Virus record (IMG/VR): IMGVR_UViG_3300042565_001635
Span: 1-26,630 of that record
DNA length: 26,630 nucleotides
Source of the DNA: a virus
Direction: 5' to 3' (one strand)
Positions 5,997-12,868 of this stretch are shown one piece after another. The first letter of the stretch is position 1; the number at the start of each line of letters is the position of its first letter. The position numbers and the translations under genes were made by a program. The notes below the pieces were generated by a model, which saw nothing but the letters and a program-made list of their open reading frames with translations, had not been told where the DNA came from and ran no database searches.

Positions 5997-6636
5997 TAAA
6001 GCAGTTATAAAAGGAGATTTAGTTACGGATGGCATGAGAAGACTTTGGCATCAGCTAAGGAGCAATCTTGTAGTAAAAAGCATTCCAGGCGAATTATGGA
6101 AAGACGTAGTCGGGTATGAGGATAAATACGAAGTTTCTACTTTTATGAGAGTTCGTTCAAAGGAAAGAATTTGTAAAGCCAACAGGGGCGGTAAAATGAC
6201 AGTTAAAAGCCGTATTTTAAGTCAGCATATAAATGGTTGTGGATATTGGGAAGTTAGGTTTTACGAAAATAATAAAAGGATTGGCAAAAGAGTTCATAGG
6301 CTATTTACAGATGCTTTCTATCAAAATCCTGATAACAAAACTGTTATTAATCATAAAAATTTAATTAAAACAGATAATATTCCATGTAATATAGAATTAA
6401 ATACACCATCGGAAAATATAAAACACGCTTGGATTAATGGGGCTATTTTAAAAGGGGAATCGGTTAAGCACTCTAAATTAAAGGCTTTACAAGTGTTGGA
6501 AATATACAATTCTAAATGTAGGTTTATTGAAATACAAAAAAAGTATGGGATTACGCATAGGATGGTAGTTAAAATAAAAAATGGTATAAGTTGGAAATCA
6601 ATAACAAATCATCATAATAATGGACTTGACAAATAA
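5983..6636 (+). CDS. HNH homing-type endonuclease with NUMOD4 domain
   Basis: Likely a free-standing homing endonuclease that nicks or cuts DNA and spreads with its own gene. The NUMOD4 motif is visible as ELWKDVVGYEDKYEVS with RVRS (37-59). The HNH core runs from VHRLFTDAF (104-112) to INHKNLIKTDN (122-132), with catalytic-type H105 and H124, and ends in TPSENIKHAW (141-150). A C-terminal helix-turn-helix follows (HSKLKALQVLEIY to VKIKNGISWKSI, about 163-207), typical of the DNA-contacting repeat in this family. The first 34 residues do not belong to the usual enzyme and may come from a neighbouring or disrupted gene. There is no sign of intron boundaries. It separates two glycosyltransferase-like genes and overlaps both neighbours. 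Confidence 0.82.
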   Translation: MENIDKAVIKGDLVTDGMRRLWHQLRSNLVVKSIPGELWKDVVGYEDKYEVSTFMRVRSKERICKANRGGKMTVKSRILSQHINGCGYWEVRFYENNKRIGKRVHRLFTDAFYQNPDNKTVINHKNLIKTDNIPCNIELNTPSENIKHAWINGAILKGESVKHSKLKALQVLEIYNSKCRFIEIQKKYGITHRMVVKIKNGISWKSITNHHNNGLDK

Positions 6637-7315
6637 CAAAAAGCCTATTCTTATATCCGCTGGAATAGGAGGGCATTATTCGGCAGGAATAGATAGGCTT
6701 GAACGAAGCCTATATTATGAAGGCTTTGCTGGCGATATGCGTTTTTGGCGCAATAACTATCCAGATAGCTGCCCAGAACACAATGGAGACGGTCAATATA
6801 ATTTCAAGCCGTTTTGTTTTAGAGAAGTTTTTAATGAGCAGTATAAGGTTGCGTGTTGGGCAGATGCAAGTTTTTTTTGCGTGAGGAATCCAATGCCTTT
6901 ATTTGACTACGTTAATGAACATGGTTTATATCTTTTTAAAAGTGGATATTCCCTTGCAGAAACAGCCACAGATAGATTATTAAATTATGCAGGTGTTGTT
7001 AGGGAAGAACTAACAGAGGTAAGTGAATTTGCAACCGGACTTGTGGGAATAAATATTGACAATCCAAAAGGGAAAGAATTTTTTAATTTATGGGATCAAT
7101 ATAGAGAAGCAGGTATGTTTGGAGGTAATAGGGTACATGACTTAAATGATAGTTATCATCCCTTGTTTAAGTTTTCCAGACAGGATCAATCTGCCGCGTC
7201 GATGATACTTTACAAAATGGGAATTACGACAGCAGGTGAAGATATGGATTTTCAGGCGTATAAGGGAACAAATCATAATCCAGATAAAGTTTTATTTTTC
7301 ATTGGTGGTATCTAA
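6620..7315 (+). CDS. GT-A-type glycosyltransferase-like protein 3
   Basis: Resembles nucleotide-diphospho-sugar transferases. PILISAGIGGHYSAGIDRL forms the first strand and helix. KPFCFREVF precedes a hydrophobic strand ending in WADASFF (80-86), which takes the place of the usual W-x-D-x-D metal site with the second Asp replaced by Ser. FATGLVGINIDN and SRQDQSAASMILYKMG fit the conserved acceptor-side and F-x-D-Q-x-x-x region of such enzymes. The weakened DxD suggests either a metal-independent or an inactive version. The start overlaps the HNH gene by 17 bases. Acceptor unknown. Confidence 0.6.
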   Translation: MDLTNNKKPILISAGIGGHYSAGIDRLERSLYYEGFAGDMRFWRNNYPDSCPEHNGDGQYNFKPFCFREVFNEQYKVACWADASFFCVRNPMPLFDYVNEHGLYLFKSGYSLAETATDRLLNYAGVVREELTEVSEFATGLVGINIDNPKGKEFFNLWDQYREAGMFGGNRVHDLNDSYHPLFKFSRQDQSAASMILYKMGITTAGEDMDFQAYKGTNHNPDKVLFFIGGI

Positions 7316-7324
7316 AAACAAGAT

Positions 7325-7516
7325 ATGTCAACAGAGTTGATAGTACCATTAGAATACACATTAAAAGATTCAGAAAGCTTTACAGATGCGATTCATAAAC
7401 TAACTAAAGAAACAGGCGAAGCATTATATTGCGCCAAAGTCGGTGTAAAATTATTTTGTATACCAATGTCAAAATGGGATGAGTTTTTAAAACAAGAAAA
7501 TATTAATATTTCATGA
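7325..7516 (+). CDS. Small hypothetical protein
   Basis: Unrecognised 63-residue protein with an N-terminal strand (ELIVPLEYTL), an amphipathic helix (SFTDAIHKLTKETG) and a second strand pair (YCAKVGVKLFCIPMSKW). It starts nine bases after the previous stop, and its end overlaps the next start in an ATGA junction, which supports it as a real gene of the cassette. Confidence 0.55.
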   Translation: MSTELIVPLEYTLKDSESFTDAIHKLTKETGEALYCAKVGVKLFCIPMSKWDEFLKQENINIS

Positions 7517-8340
7517 AAGCAGTTATTTCTACAACTTATGACGACAATTATTTTTGGTTTGTTCCTTTAACAACATGGCTATGGAATAAACTTGGTGTAG
7601 AGGTTTTACTTTTTAAGCCATTCCTACATGAATATCATTCAATAAAATCAGAAAAGTTTAACCTTATTCAAAATCTAAGGCGAGATGGGATTATAAAATT
7701 AACTTCATTATCATTTGTTTCTCCTGAAAACAAGGAAGCCACCTATGCGCAATGTGTTCGATTGTATGCCGCCTGTAAATCTAAACAAGCAGATTTAGAT
7801 TTACCTGAAGATGAAATACTTATAACTTCCGATATTGATATGGGAGTATTCAAAATTCCTGACTATGTTAAGGGTACTTTTAGTGTATTTGGTGCTGATT
7901 TAGTTCCAGAAGGGCAAGTTCCAATTTGTTTTCTTACAGCAACAGTAAAACAATGGAGAGATACATTCAACTTGTACGGGAAATCATACCAACAATGCTT
8001 AGATGAACTATTGGGCGATATTGAGTGCGAAAATATGAGAGGGAATTATTGGTCGAAAGACCAACAAGAAGCATACGATAAAATACACCACAATAGGTTT
8101 TCGCATACTGAAATAAAAAGGGCTAAAGAAGGAACGCAGTTTGCTTCAAATCGTTACGATAGGGATGATGCGTACATACTTGACAGGCTTTCACCAGATA
8201 CGATAGACTACCACATGAATCGCTCTGGTTTTGAGGACAGGAATTTTGAAATTATACTTACCATAATGTATTACCACTTTCCTGACGAAGACTTCCAATG
8301 GCTTATTGATTATAATGAACAGTATAAGAAACTATTATGA
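7513..8340 (+). CDS. GT-A-type glycosyltransferase-like protein 4
   Basis: The protein starts MKAVISTTYDDNYFWFVPLT, a typical opening of GT-A proteins that act on surface glycans, and has the conserved acidic strand EILITSDIDMGVF (101-113) with D107 and D109 as the DxD metal site. YAQCVRLYAAC (79-89) lies just before it, as in related transferases, where it contacts the nucleotide. It is about 275 residues, a plausible full length. The stop overlaps the start of the phosphatase gene (ATGA), so the two products are probably made together. Donor and acceptor are unknown. Confidence 0.65.
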   Translation: MKAVISTTYDDNYFWFVPLTTWLWNKLGVEVLLFKPFLHEYHSIKSEKFNLIQNLRRDGIIKLTSLSFVSPENKEATYAQCVRLYAACKSKQADLDLPEDEILITSDIDMGVFKIPDYVKGTFSVFGADLVPEGQVPICFLTATVKQWRDTFNLYGKSYQQCLDELLGDIECENMRGNYWSKDQQEAYDKIHHNRFSHTEIKRAKEGTQFASNRYDRDDAYILDRLSPDTIDYHMNRSGFEDRNFEIILTIMYYHFPDEDFQWLIDYNEQYKKLL

Positions 8341-8747
8341 GGCATAAGATAGCGGATAATATTTATGTTGGTGATGATTCTGAATGTAGAAATGAAGATG
8401 GGTGGGTAGTTCTTCACGCCTGTAAAACTTGTTTTAAGAAAGAAGATAAAAACGCAAATGATTTGTATTTGAATATTATTGACCCCGTAGAGCCGCTATT
8501 TAATATTGGGTTATTTAAAGATGCGATTGATTTTATAAAGGAAAATGTTAATGACAAAAAAATACTGATTCATTGCAATAAGGGAGTATCAAGGTCGCCA
8601 AGTATAGCCATGCTTTATGTTTTTGGGAATTTAGATTATTGGGAAGCGCTTTATAATATGGCAACAACATACCCTAAATTTCAGCCGTCAATGGGAATAA
8701 ATACTTATATGGGAGATAATTGGGATGAATTAAAAAAACTATTATAA
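8337..8747 (+). CDS. Dual-specificity-type protein phosphatase
   Basis: A cysteine-based phosphatase. The active-site P-loop HCNKGVSRS (79-87) is an intact H-C-x5-R-S motif with C80 as nucleophile and R86 to bind phosphate. D49 in NIIDP is placed about 31 residues before the cysteine, where the general acid of dual-specificity phosphatases usually lies. At 136 residues it is close to the minimal catalytic domain. NIYVGDDSEC at the N-terminus corresponds to the strand and turn seen in the family. Substrates could be phosphoproteins, but related enzymes also act on phosphorylated sugars, which would fit the glycosyltransferase setting; this is inference. It is translationally coupled to glycosyltransferase-like gene 4. 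Confidence 0.82.
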   Translation: MRHKIADNIYVGDDSECRNEDGWVVLHACKTCFKKEDKNANDLYLNIIDPVEPLFNIGLFKDAIDFIKENVNDKKILIHCNKGVSRSPSIAMLYVFGNLDYWEALYNMATTYPKFQPSMGINTYMGDNWDELKKLL

Positions 8748-8767
8748 ATACAGAGCGATTTGTCGAA

Positions 8768-8968
8768 ATGCCGAAAGGACGTATAAAAATAAAATTTATT
8801 AATTATAATGGAGCGTCTATTATAATGACAGATGAAATGTTATGGCATATACTTACCATAGACACTGAAATCCTTAATAAATTAGTTCACTTAGAAACAA
8901 TAGGAACAAATCGGTTTTTAAATATTTATACAAAAGAATGGTATAATGATGAATATTGTAAAAAATAA
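8768..8968 (+). CDS. Small hypothetical protein
   Basis: Unrecognised 66-residue protein, basic at the start (MPKGRIKIKFINYNG) and rich in hydrophobic residues and isoleucine in the middle (LWHILTIDTEILNKLVHL), ending in an aromatic, lysine-rich tail. An in-frame ATG at 8827 would give a shorter form. It stands alone between the phosphatase and the first methyltransferase-like gene. Confidence 0.45.
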   Translation: MPKGRIKIKFINYNGASIIMTDEMLWHILTIDTEILNKLVHLETIGTNRFLNIYTKEWYNDEYCKK

Positions 8969-8982
8969 TAAAAACAACTACA

Positions 8983-9561
8983 ATGACTAAATTAATTACG
9001 TCCGATTACTTAGATTATTATAAAAAGTATTTTTTTGAATTTAACAGGTTAGCTGTGGGTAAGTATGCTGACCTTAGTTATGGAAATCCTAACCCAAATC
9101 CAACAGCAGGGTCTTTAGAATCAATTATTGCGTACTACAACTACATAGACGATAAAAACGTTAAAGTGTTGGATTCTGGTGCAGGGGCTTCATCTTGGAT
9201 GTTACGAAGTTTATTTAATGATGTCATCAGTAATGACCCAAACAATCATTACTTAGAATTTATTGAATTAATATGCAATGAGAATAATATCAAAGGTGGG
9301 ATATTTCAAATAGGATTTGAAAATATTAATTGCGACCATGTGTATTATGATTATGGAGATGCAATCCGTATGCCGCATCTTACCGATGCCATAAGGGTAG
9401 CAAAAAAAAGCGTGTATGTTGATGACACTAACCACAGACCAGAGTGTTTTGAATATAGAGAGTACACTATTAATTTATGCAAAGAACTTGGTTTTAAATG
9501 TTTTGATTTAGCAGATGGGTTTGATATTAATGGTAGGGGCGGCTTAATAATTGAAAAATAA
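8983..9561 (+). CDS. Class I SAM-methyltransferase-like protein 1
   Basis: A Rossmann-type protein with a recognisable motif I, VKVLDSGAGASSWMLRSL (60-77), which usually binds SAM, followed by DVISNDPNN as the acidic strand-2 motif. The later CDHVYYDYGDAIRM fits the motif IV strand, and KSVYVDDTNHR fits a further acidic strand. At 192 residues it is near the minimal domain. It probably methylates a small molecule, sugar or protein rather than DNA, because no DPPY or PC motif is present. An A-rich leader precedes the ATG. Whether it binds SAM cannot be shown from sequence alone. Confidence 0.55.
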   Translation: MTKLITSDYLDYYKKYFFEFNRLAVGKYADLSYGNPNPNPTAGSLESIIAYYNYIDDKNVKVLDSGAGASSWMLRSLFNDVISNDPNNHYLEFIELICNENNIKGGIFQIGFENINCDHVYYDYGDAIRMPHLTDAIRVAKKSVYVDDTNHRPECFEYREYTINLCKELGFKCFDLADGFDINGRGGLIIEK

Positions 9562-9619
9562 TTTTAAACTTGACGTTATGACTGCATCATGGATATTAAT
9601 AAAACCTTAAAAAACTACT

Positions 9620-9838
9620 ATGAATATAAATCATATTGAACTTACAGAAGATTTAATTAGGTGCAGTAATACATATCCTAAAGGAACACAAGGGGAACTT
9701 ATTGGTACATTGCCAGAAAACCCGATTAACAGCGTAATTATGCTTTGTATTAAAATTAAGGATACAGATGAAATTGTAGAAGTAACTGATGATTTGGAAA
9801 ACTGTATTGATTTTCATTACATAAAAAACGCATACTAA
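9620..9838 (+). CDS. Small hypothetical protein
   Basis: This 72-residue acidic protein is not recognised. Strand-like stretches (NHIELTEDLIRC, GELIGTL, SVIMLCIKIKD) suggest a small beta-barrel of the SH3 or KOW sort. The upstream 58-base gap holds only a 10-codon ATG frame, which I do not call. The start context is A-rich. Confidence 0.5.
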   Translation: MNINHIELTEDLIRCSNTYPKGTQGELIGTLPENPINSVIMLCIKIKDTDEIVEVTDDLENCIDFHYIKNAY

Positions 9839-9848
9839 AACAACGACT

Positions 9849-10217
9849 ATGAGTACAAAAAATATATTGGAAAATAATGAAGATTTGCAAAAAAGCATTG
9901 ATATTATTAGTACTTACAATAATAACCCTGTTTTTAAAGATACGCTTAATACCCTTTGTAACGATAGAAACGTATTGAAAAATACTATTATAGGCATAAA
10001 TAAAGCAGAAAAATATGTCAACTTGCTTTTAAAGTTAACAGAAGATATACCTTATCACCATTTAGCAGTTACCATGTTTTTTTTAGTAAATAATTCAGAT
10101 ACCGATTTGAACTTTTTCAATAGTGAAACAGTTAAGGTGAGGGAGTTGATGCATGTAATTAATGAGCTTAAAAAAATACACCCTAATTATATAAAAAAGT
10201 TTTGCGAGTGCAAATAA
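9849..10217 (+). CDS. Hypothetical helical protein
   Basis: Unrecognised 122-residue protein, predicted mostly helical from its repeated pattern of leucine, isoleucine and lysine (LQKSIDIISTYNN, VLKNTIIGINKAEKYVNLLL, VRELMHVINELKK). It carries two cysteines at the C-terminus (CECK). It starts ten bases after the previous gene. Confidence 0.5.
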   Translation: MSTKNILENNEDLQKSIDIISTYNNNPVFKDTLNTLCNDRNVLKNTIIGINKAEKYVNLLLKLTEDIPYHHLAVTMFFLVNNSDTDLNFFNSETVKVRELMHVINELKKIHPNYIKKFCECK

Positions 10218-10222
10218 AAAAA

Positions 10223-10813
10223 ATGCATGAAATAACCCTTGTGGAGTGGCAAAGGGTTTCACCTGTAAACAACTTAGTTCAATGTTGGTTTACCCATCCT
10301 TGTTTAGATTGGATGGAGCAGCAAGATTGGACTGATAAAAAAGTTCTGCAATATGGTAGTGGGTTAGGAGATGCGTGGTTAGCAAAAAAATCAAAGTACT
10401 TAATATCTATTGAAAGAAATGATGAGTGGGCAATGCGAGTACAGGAGTACGTTAGTGAGAATAATATAGATAACTACGAACTGCATTACAGACCACTGAA
10501 TGATGGAGAAAACCAACACGAAAGGTACATAAAGCTGCCTGTATCGTATAACACACAAGATGTTTTTGTTCCTGATGTAATTATTGTTGATGATGCCTAC
10601 CGATTGGAATGTATTAAGTATGCAATATCATTAAAAAGAAACTTGATACTTGTGGTTGATAATTGGATGCAATCATACGTCTTTCTAAATACAGAGGCAA
10701 GAGATATATTAGAGCCTTACGAAAAATTAATATTTGAACAGAAAGACCATAAGGATAATGACGGTGTAAATAAATGGAAGACTGGCGTATTTTTCTTAAA
10801 ACATAACACATGA
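10223..10813 (+). CDS. Class I SAM-methyltransferase-like protein 2
   Basis: A second Rossmann-like protein. KKVLQYGSGLGDAWLAKK (39-56) is a variant of motif I in which the usual acidic residue is Gln and the glycines remain. YLISIERNDEWAMRVQEYV supplies the strand-2 acid (E64) and helix, and VFVPDVIIVDDAYRLECIKY is a motif IV-like strand with two Asp. Numbering is from ATG 10223, chosen over a TTG at 10202 that would overlap the previous gene. Like its neighbour it has no DNA-methylase signature. It overlaps the next start (ATGA). Confidence 0.55.
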   Translation: MHEITLVEWQRVSPVNNLVQCWFTHPCLDWMEQQDWTDKKVLQYGSGLGDAWLAKKSKYLISIERNDEWAMRVQEYVSENNIDNYELHYRPLNDGENQHERYIKLPVSYNTQDVFVPDVIIVDDAYRLECIKYAISLKRNLILVVDNWMQSYVFLNTEARDILEPYEKLIFEQKDHKDNDGVNKWKTGVFFLKHNT

Positions 10814-11313
10814 CAATAGCAGAATTGAACGAACCGAAAGAATGGATTAAACAAGGTGATTGGGGAAGCCACTTGCCTTTACTTCATTTAGCCTTGACTA
10901 AAACAACAGGTGCAGTAGTTGAGTTGGGAAGTGGGCTTATCAGCACTCCTTTATTAAGAAAGTATTGTCTTGAAAATGAAAGGGAGTTTTATTCGTTTGA
11001 TGCTAATAAAGAGTGGGCCGAAAAAACACAAAGCCATTGGATAGAGGATTGGCACACGACAGAAGATTGGGTAATACCCTGCGGATTGGTGTTAGTTGAT
11101 GAATCTCCGGGCGAACACAGAAGAATATCCATTGAGGTTTACAGTAAGATTGCAGATGCTTTAGTTGTGCATGATACCGAAGTTGGTGCAGAGTATGTTT
11201 ATGGTATGTCCGATATACTTTCAAAATGTAAATACAGGCTAGATTATCAGTCCGATTATTACCCAAGAACAACATTAGTATCTAACAATTTTAATGTTAC
11301 TGAATGGAGATAG
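10810..11313 (+). CDS. Class I SAM-methyltransferase-like protein 3
   Basis: The third Rossmann-like protein, 167 residues. AVVELGSGLISTPLLRKY (35-52) is a good motif I. REFYSFDANKEWAEK (57-71) gives the strand-2 acid. GLVLVDESPGEHRRISIEVY is followed by DALVVHDTEVGAEY, which matches the V-D-x-x-P-G-E-x-R and VVHDT pattern seen in some class I methyltransferases near polysaccharide genes. It is coupled to both neighbours by overlaps. Substrate unknown; a sugar or glycan is a reasonable guess from context. Confidence 0.6.
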   Translation: MTIAELNEPKEWIKQGDWGSHLPLLHLALTKTTGAVVELGSGLISTPLLRKYCLENEREFYSFDANKEWAEKTQSHWIEDWHTTEDWVIPCGLVLVDESPGEHRRISIEVYSKIADALVVHDTEVGAEYVYGMSDILSKCKYRLDYQSDYYPRTTLVSNNFNVTEWR

Positions 11314-11870
11314 TACCCAATATACTGTACGATGATAGGAGGTTAGAATATTTTCCTCTTATAGTTGATGAAATGCAAAGACAGGGGATAGTTGATTACA
11401 AATGGGTAAGCCCAATCATGTCGAATAATGTTGTAAAATCTATTAACCTATCTCAAAAATCAATAGTACAAAAGGCAAAAAATAACAATGAGGAAATGGT
11501 TTGTATTTTTGAACAAGATATACATTTCCCACATGAAAAAGGTTGGCAGTACTTTTTAGATAATATGCCAAAAGAATTTGACGTTTACATCGGAGGTTCG
11601 TATTTATTGGATAACAGGTACGAATATAAATTTCCCTTAGTAAAAGTAAATGAGTGGGTAGGAAACCATTGCATAATTATTCACAAAAAGTATTACGATA
11701 CATTCCTTTCACTTCCTGATGATAGGCACATAGATACAGAGAATAAAGGAAAAGGAGATTTTTATGTATGTTTCCCATACGCAGCGTTACAAAGAGCAGG
11801 ATTTAGCAGCAACAATATGTGCGAAGTAAATTACAACTCAATACTTACAGACGAATACATTTATAAATGA
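11304..11870 (+). CDS. Glycosyltransferase-like protein 5 (GT25-like)
   Basis: Similar in layout to family 25 glycosyltransferases that extend lipopolysaccharide or protein glycans. An early helix SLNLSQKSIVQKAKN-like region (about 46-60) is followed by EEMVCIFEQDIHFP (63-76), where GT25 proteins have an E-D-D metal motif and this one has E-Q-D. Then come KEFDVYIGGSYLL and NHCIIIHKKYYDTFLSLPDD with a following HIDT, which fits the family region that binds the acceptor. At 188 residues it is shorter than typical GT25 enzymes (about 250). The start overlaps methyltransferase-like gene 3 by ten bases. Confidence 0.6.
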   Translation: MEIVPNILYDDRRLEYFPLIVDEMQRQGIVDYKWVSPIMSNNVVKSINLSQKSIVQKAKNNNEEMVCIFEQDIHFPHEKGWQYFLDNMPKEFDVYIGGSYLLDNRYEYKFPLVKVNEWVGNHCIIIHKKYYDTFLSLPDDRHIDTENKGKGDFYVCFPYAALQRAGFSSNNMCEVNYNSILTDEYIYK

Positions 11871-12196
11871 GTGATTTTATAACCTTTAGAGAACTTGATG
11901 CAGACGGTCAATTTGCTTATTACATATTACAAAAGGACTTTCCTCATTATGTAGGGGTTATATATCCATTTCCTAAAAAGAAAGTAGTAGAACCATCGCC
12001 AATAGCAGGGTATAATCTTTGGGTTTCTTTTAATGGAACTTTAAGGGGAAACGCTATACCGTCATACAACCATTTTTTAGAAGAAATTGTATTTATTTTA
12101 GACAGAATGGCTAATTGGTATCTCCAACAACGAATAATCCCTGATTATAAACGATATAAAAAATTTAAAATAAATGATACAATCTCCAGCAAATAA
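11867..12196 (+). CDS. Hypothetical phage protein
   Basis: Unrecognised 109-residue protein. It begins FITFRELDADGQFAYYILQ, with a middle strand region (HYVGVIYPFP) and a C-terminal helix (YNHFLEEIVFILDRMANWYL). Short proteins with this opening occur in Bacteroidetes phages close to virion genes, without assigned function. It overlaps the upstream gene by four bases and the downstream cpn10-like gene by 23. Confidence 0.5.
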   Translation: MSDFITFRELDADGQFAYYILQKDFPHYVGVIYPFPKKKVVEPSPIAGYNLWVSFNGTLRGNAIPSYNHFLEEIVFILDRMANWYLQQRIIPDYKRYKKFKINDTISSK

Positions 12197-12821
12197 GGTA
12201 ATAGTTCTCCCTGCGGCAAGATACACTAAGAACATAACAGACTTAATGAAGCGTTCTGCAATACAAAATGGGGCTACCGTTGACCCTGCGGACTTGGTTA
12301 ATATTGTTGGGGAGGTAATATCAATTCCAAGATACATAAGCCCTACTGCCGACTATAAAGGGTTTTCAACTAAAGATATAAAGATTGGAGATGTTGCGAT
12401 ATTCTCGTATAAAGTAATCTACGATGTAATCATAAAGCAGGAAGGAGAAGAACCAATTTACAGAAATAGCCTACCCTACAATGGCAAAGAGTATTTTGCT
12501 TGTGATATAAGAAATCTATTTGGGGTTATCAGGGGTGAAGAAATAATCATGGTAAACGGATATGTGATGCTTGATGATTTTGAAGATGATAGGATAATTT
12601 TGCCAGCATCCCTAAAAAAACAAAAAAACGCTACACTTTCAAAAATACTATATATCGGGGCAAACAGAACACATTTAAGAAGGATTGAAGCCCAACAAGG
12701 GGATGACGTTTTCTTTAACGCTAAACGGGCGCAGAGGTATCAGATAAATGACAAAAAGTTCGTAATACTCCAACAAGAAAAGATTTTAGGCAGGGTTACA
12801 GAAGAAACAAAAGTTAAATAA
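12174..12821 (+). CDS. Tandem cpn10/GroES-like protein (two domains)
   Basis: Two cpn10-like domains appear in one chain. Domain 1 (about 5-125) has the opening SPANKVIVLPAAR, a long polar loop (20-45) in the place of the GroES mobile loop, NIVGEVISI as the third strand, and IKIGDVAIFSYKVIYD as the G-D-V-x-F barrel motif. Domain 2 (about 126-208) has DDRIILPASLKK, ATLSKILYIG and QQGDDVFFNAKRAQRY, ending KKFVILQQEKILGRV. Each half is about the size of GroES (95 residues), so the protein may be a fused pair that forms part of a co-chaperonin ring or binds capsid protein. This is inference. It is the last gene before the virion module, well placed to help fold its products. Confidence 0.58.
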   Translation: MIQSPANKVIVLPAARYTKNITDLMKRSAIQNGATVDPADLVNIVGEVISIPRYISPTADYKGFSTKDIKIGDVAIFSYKVIYDVIIKQEGEEPIYRNSLPYNGKEYFACDIRNLFGVIRGEEIIMVNGYVMLDDFEDDRIILPASLKKQKNATLSKILYIGANRTHLRRIEAQQGDDVFFNAKRAQRYQINDKKFVILQQEKILGRVTEETKVK

Positions 12822-12843
12822 TTTTTTTAGATATTATAGTTTA

Positions 12844-12851
12844 TATATTTG
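12844..12851 (+). promoter_or_regulatory. Candidate -7 element for the virion operon
   Basis: TATATTTG fits the Bacteroidetes -7 consensus TAnnTTTG exactly. It lies in the only gap of any size between the middle cassette and the virion genes, 18 bases before ATG 12869. An A/T-rich stretch precedes it, but no -33 TTTG or TTG is found at the proper spacing. It may need a phage activator or be weak. Confidence 0.4.
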
Positions 12852-12861
12852 GGAAATTCCC
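12851..12861. promoter_or_regulatory. Operator-like dyad GGGAA-A-TTCCC
   Basis: An 11-base imperfect-centre palindrome, GGGAA A TTCCC, directly adjoins and shares one base with the -7-like element. It would cover the transcription start region, as an operator does. It could also be an early hairpin in the leader, but the single-base centre argues against an RNA loop. Only one copy was noticed. Confidence 0.35.
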
Positions 12862-12868
12862 CTAATTA

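Noticed and set aside
5983-6636. The HNH gene as part of a group I intron
   Set aside because: No interrupted gene halves or conserved intron core were found on either side; a free-standing homing endonuclease fits better.
6699-6884. Plus-strand 61-codon frame within glycosyltransferase-like gene 3
   Set aside because: It is fully inside a better gene in another frame.
9562-9619. A ten-codon ATG frame and a weak TTG/TATTAATA promoter-like pair
   Set aside because: The frame is too short to support, and the -7 part does not fit TAnnTTTG.
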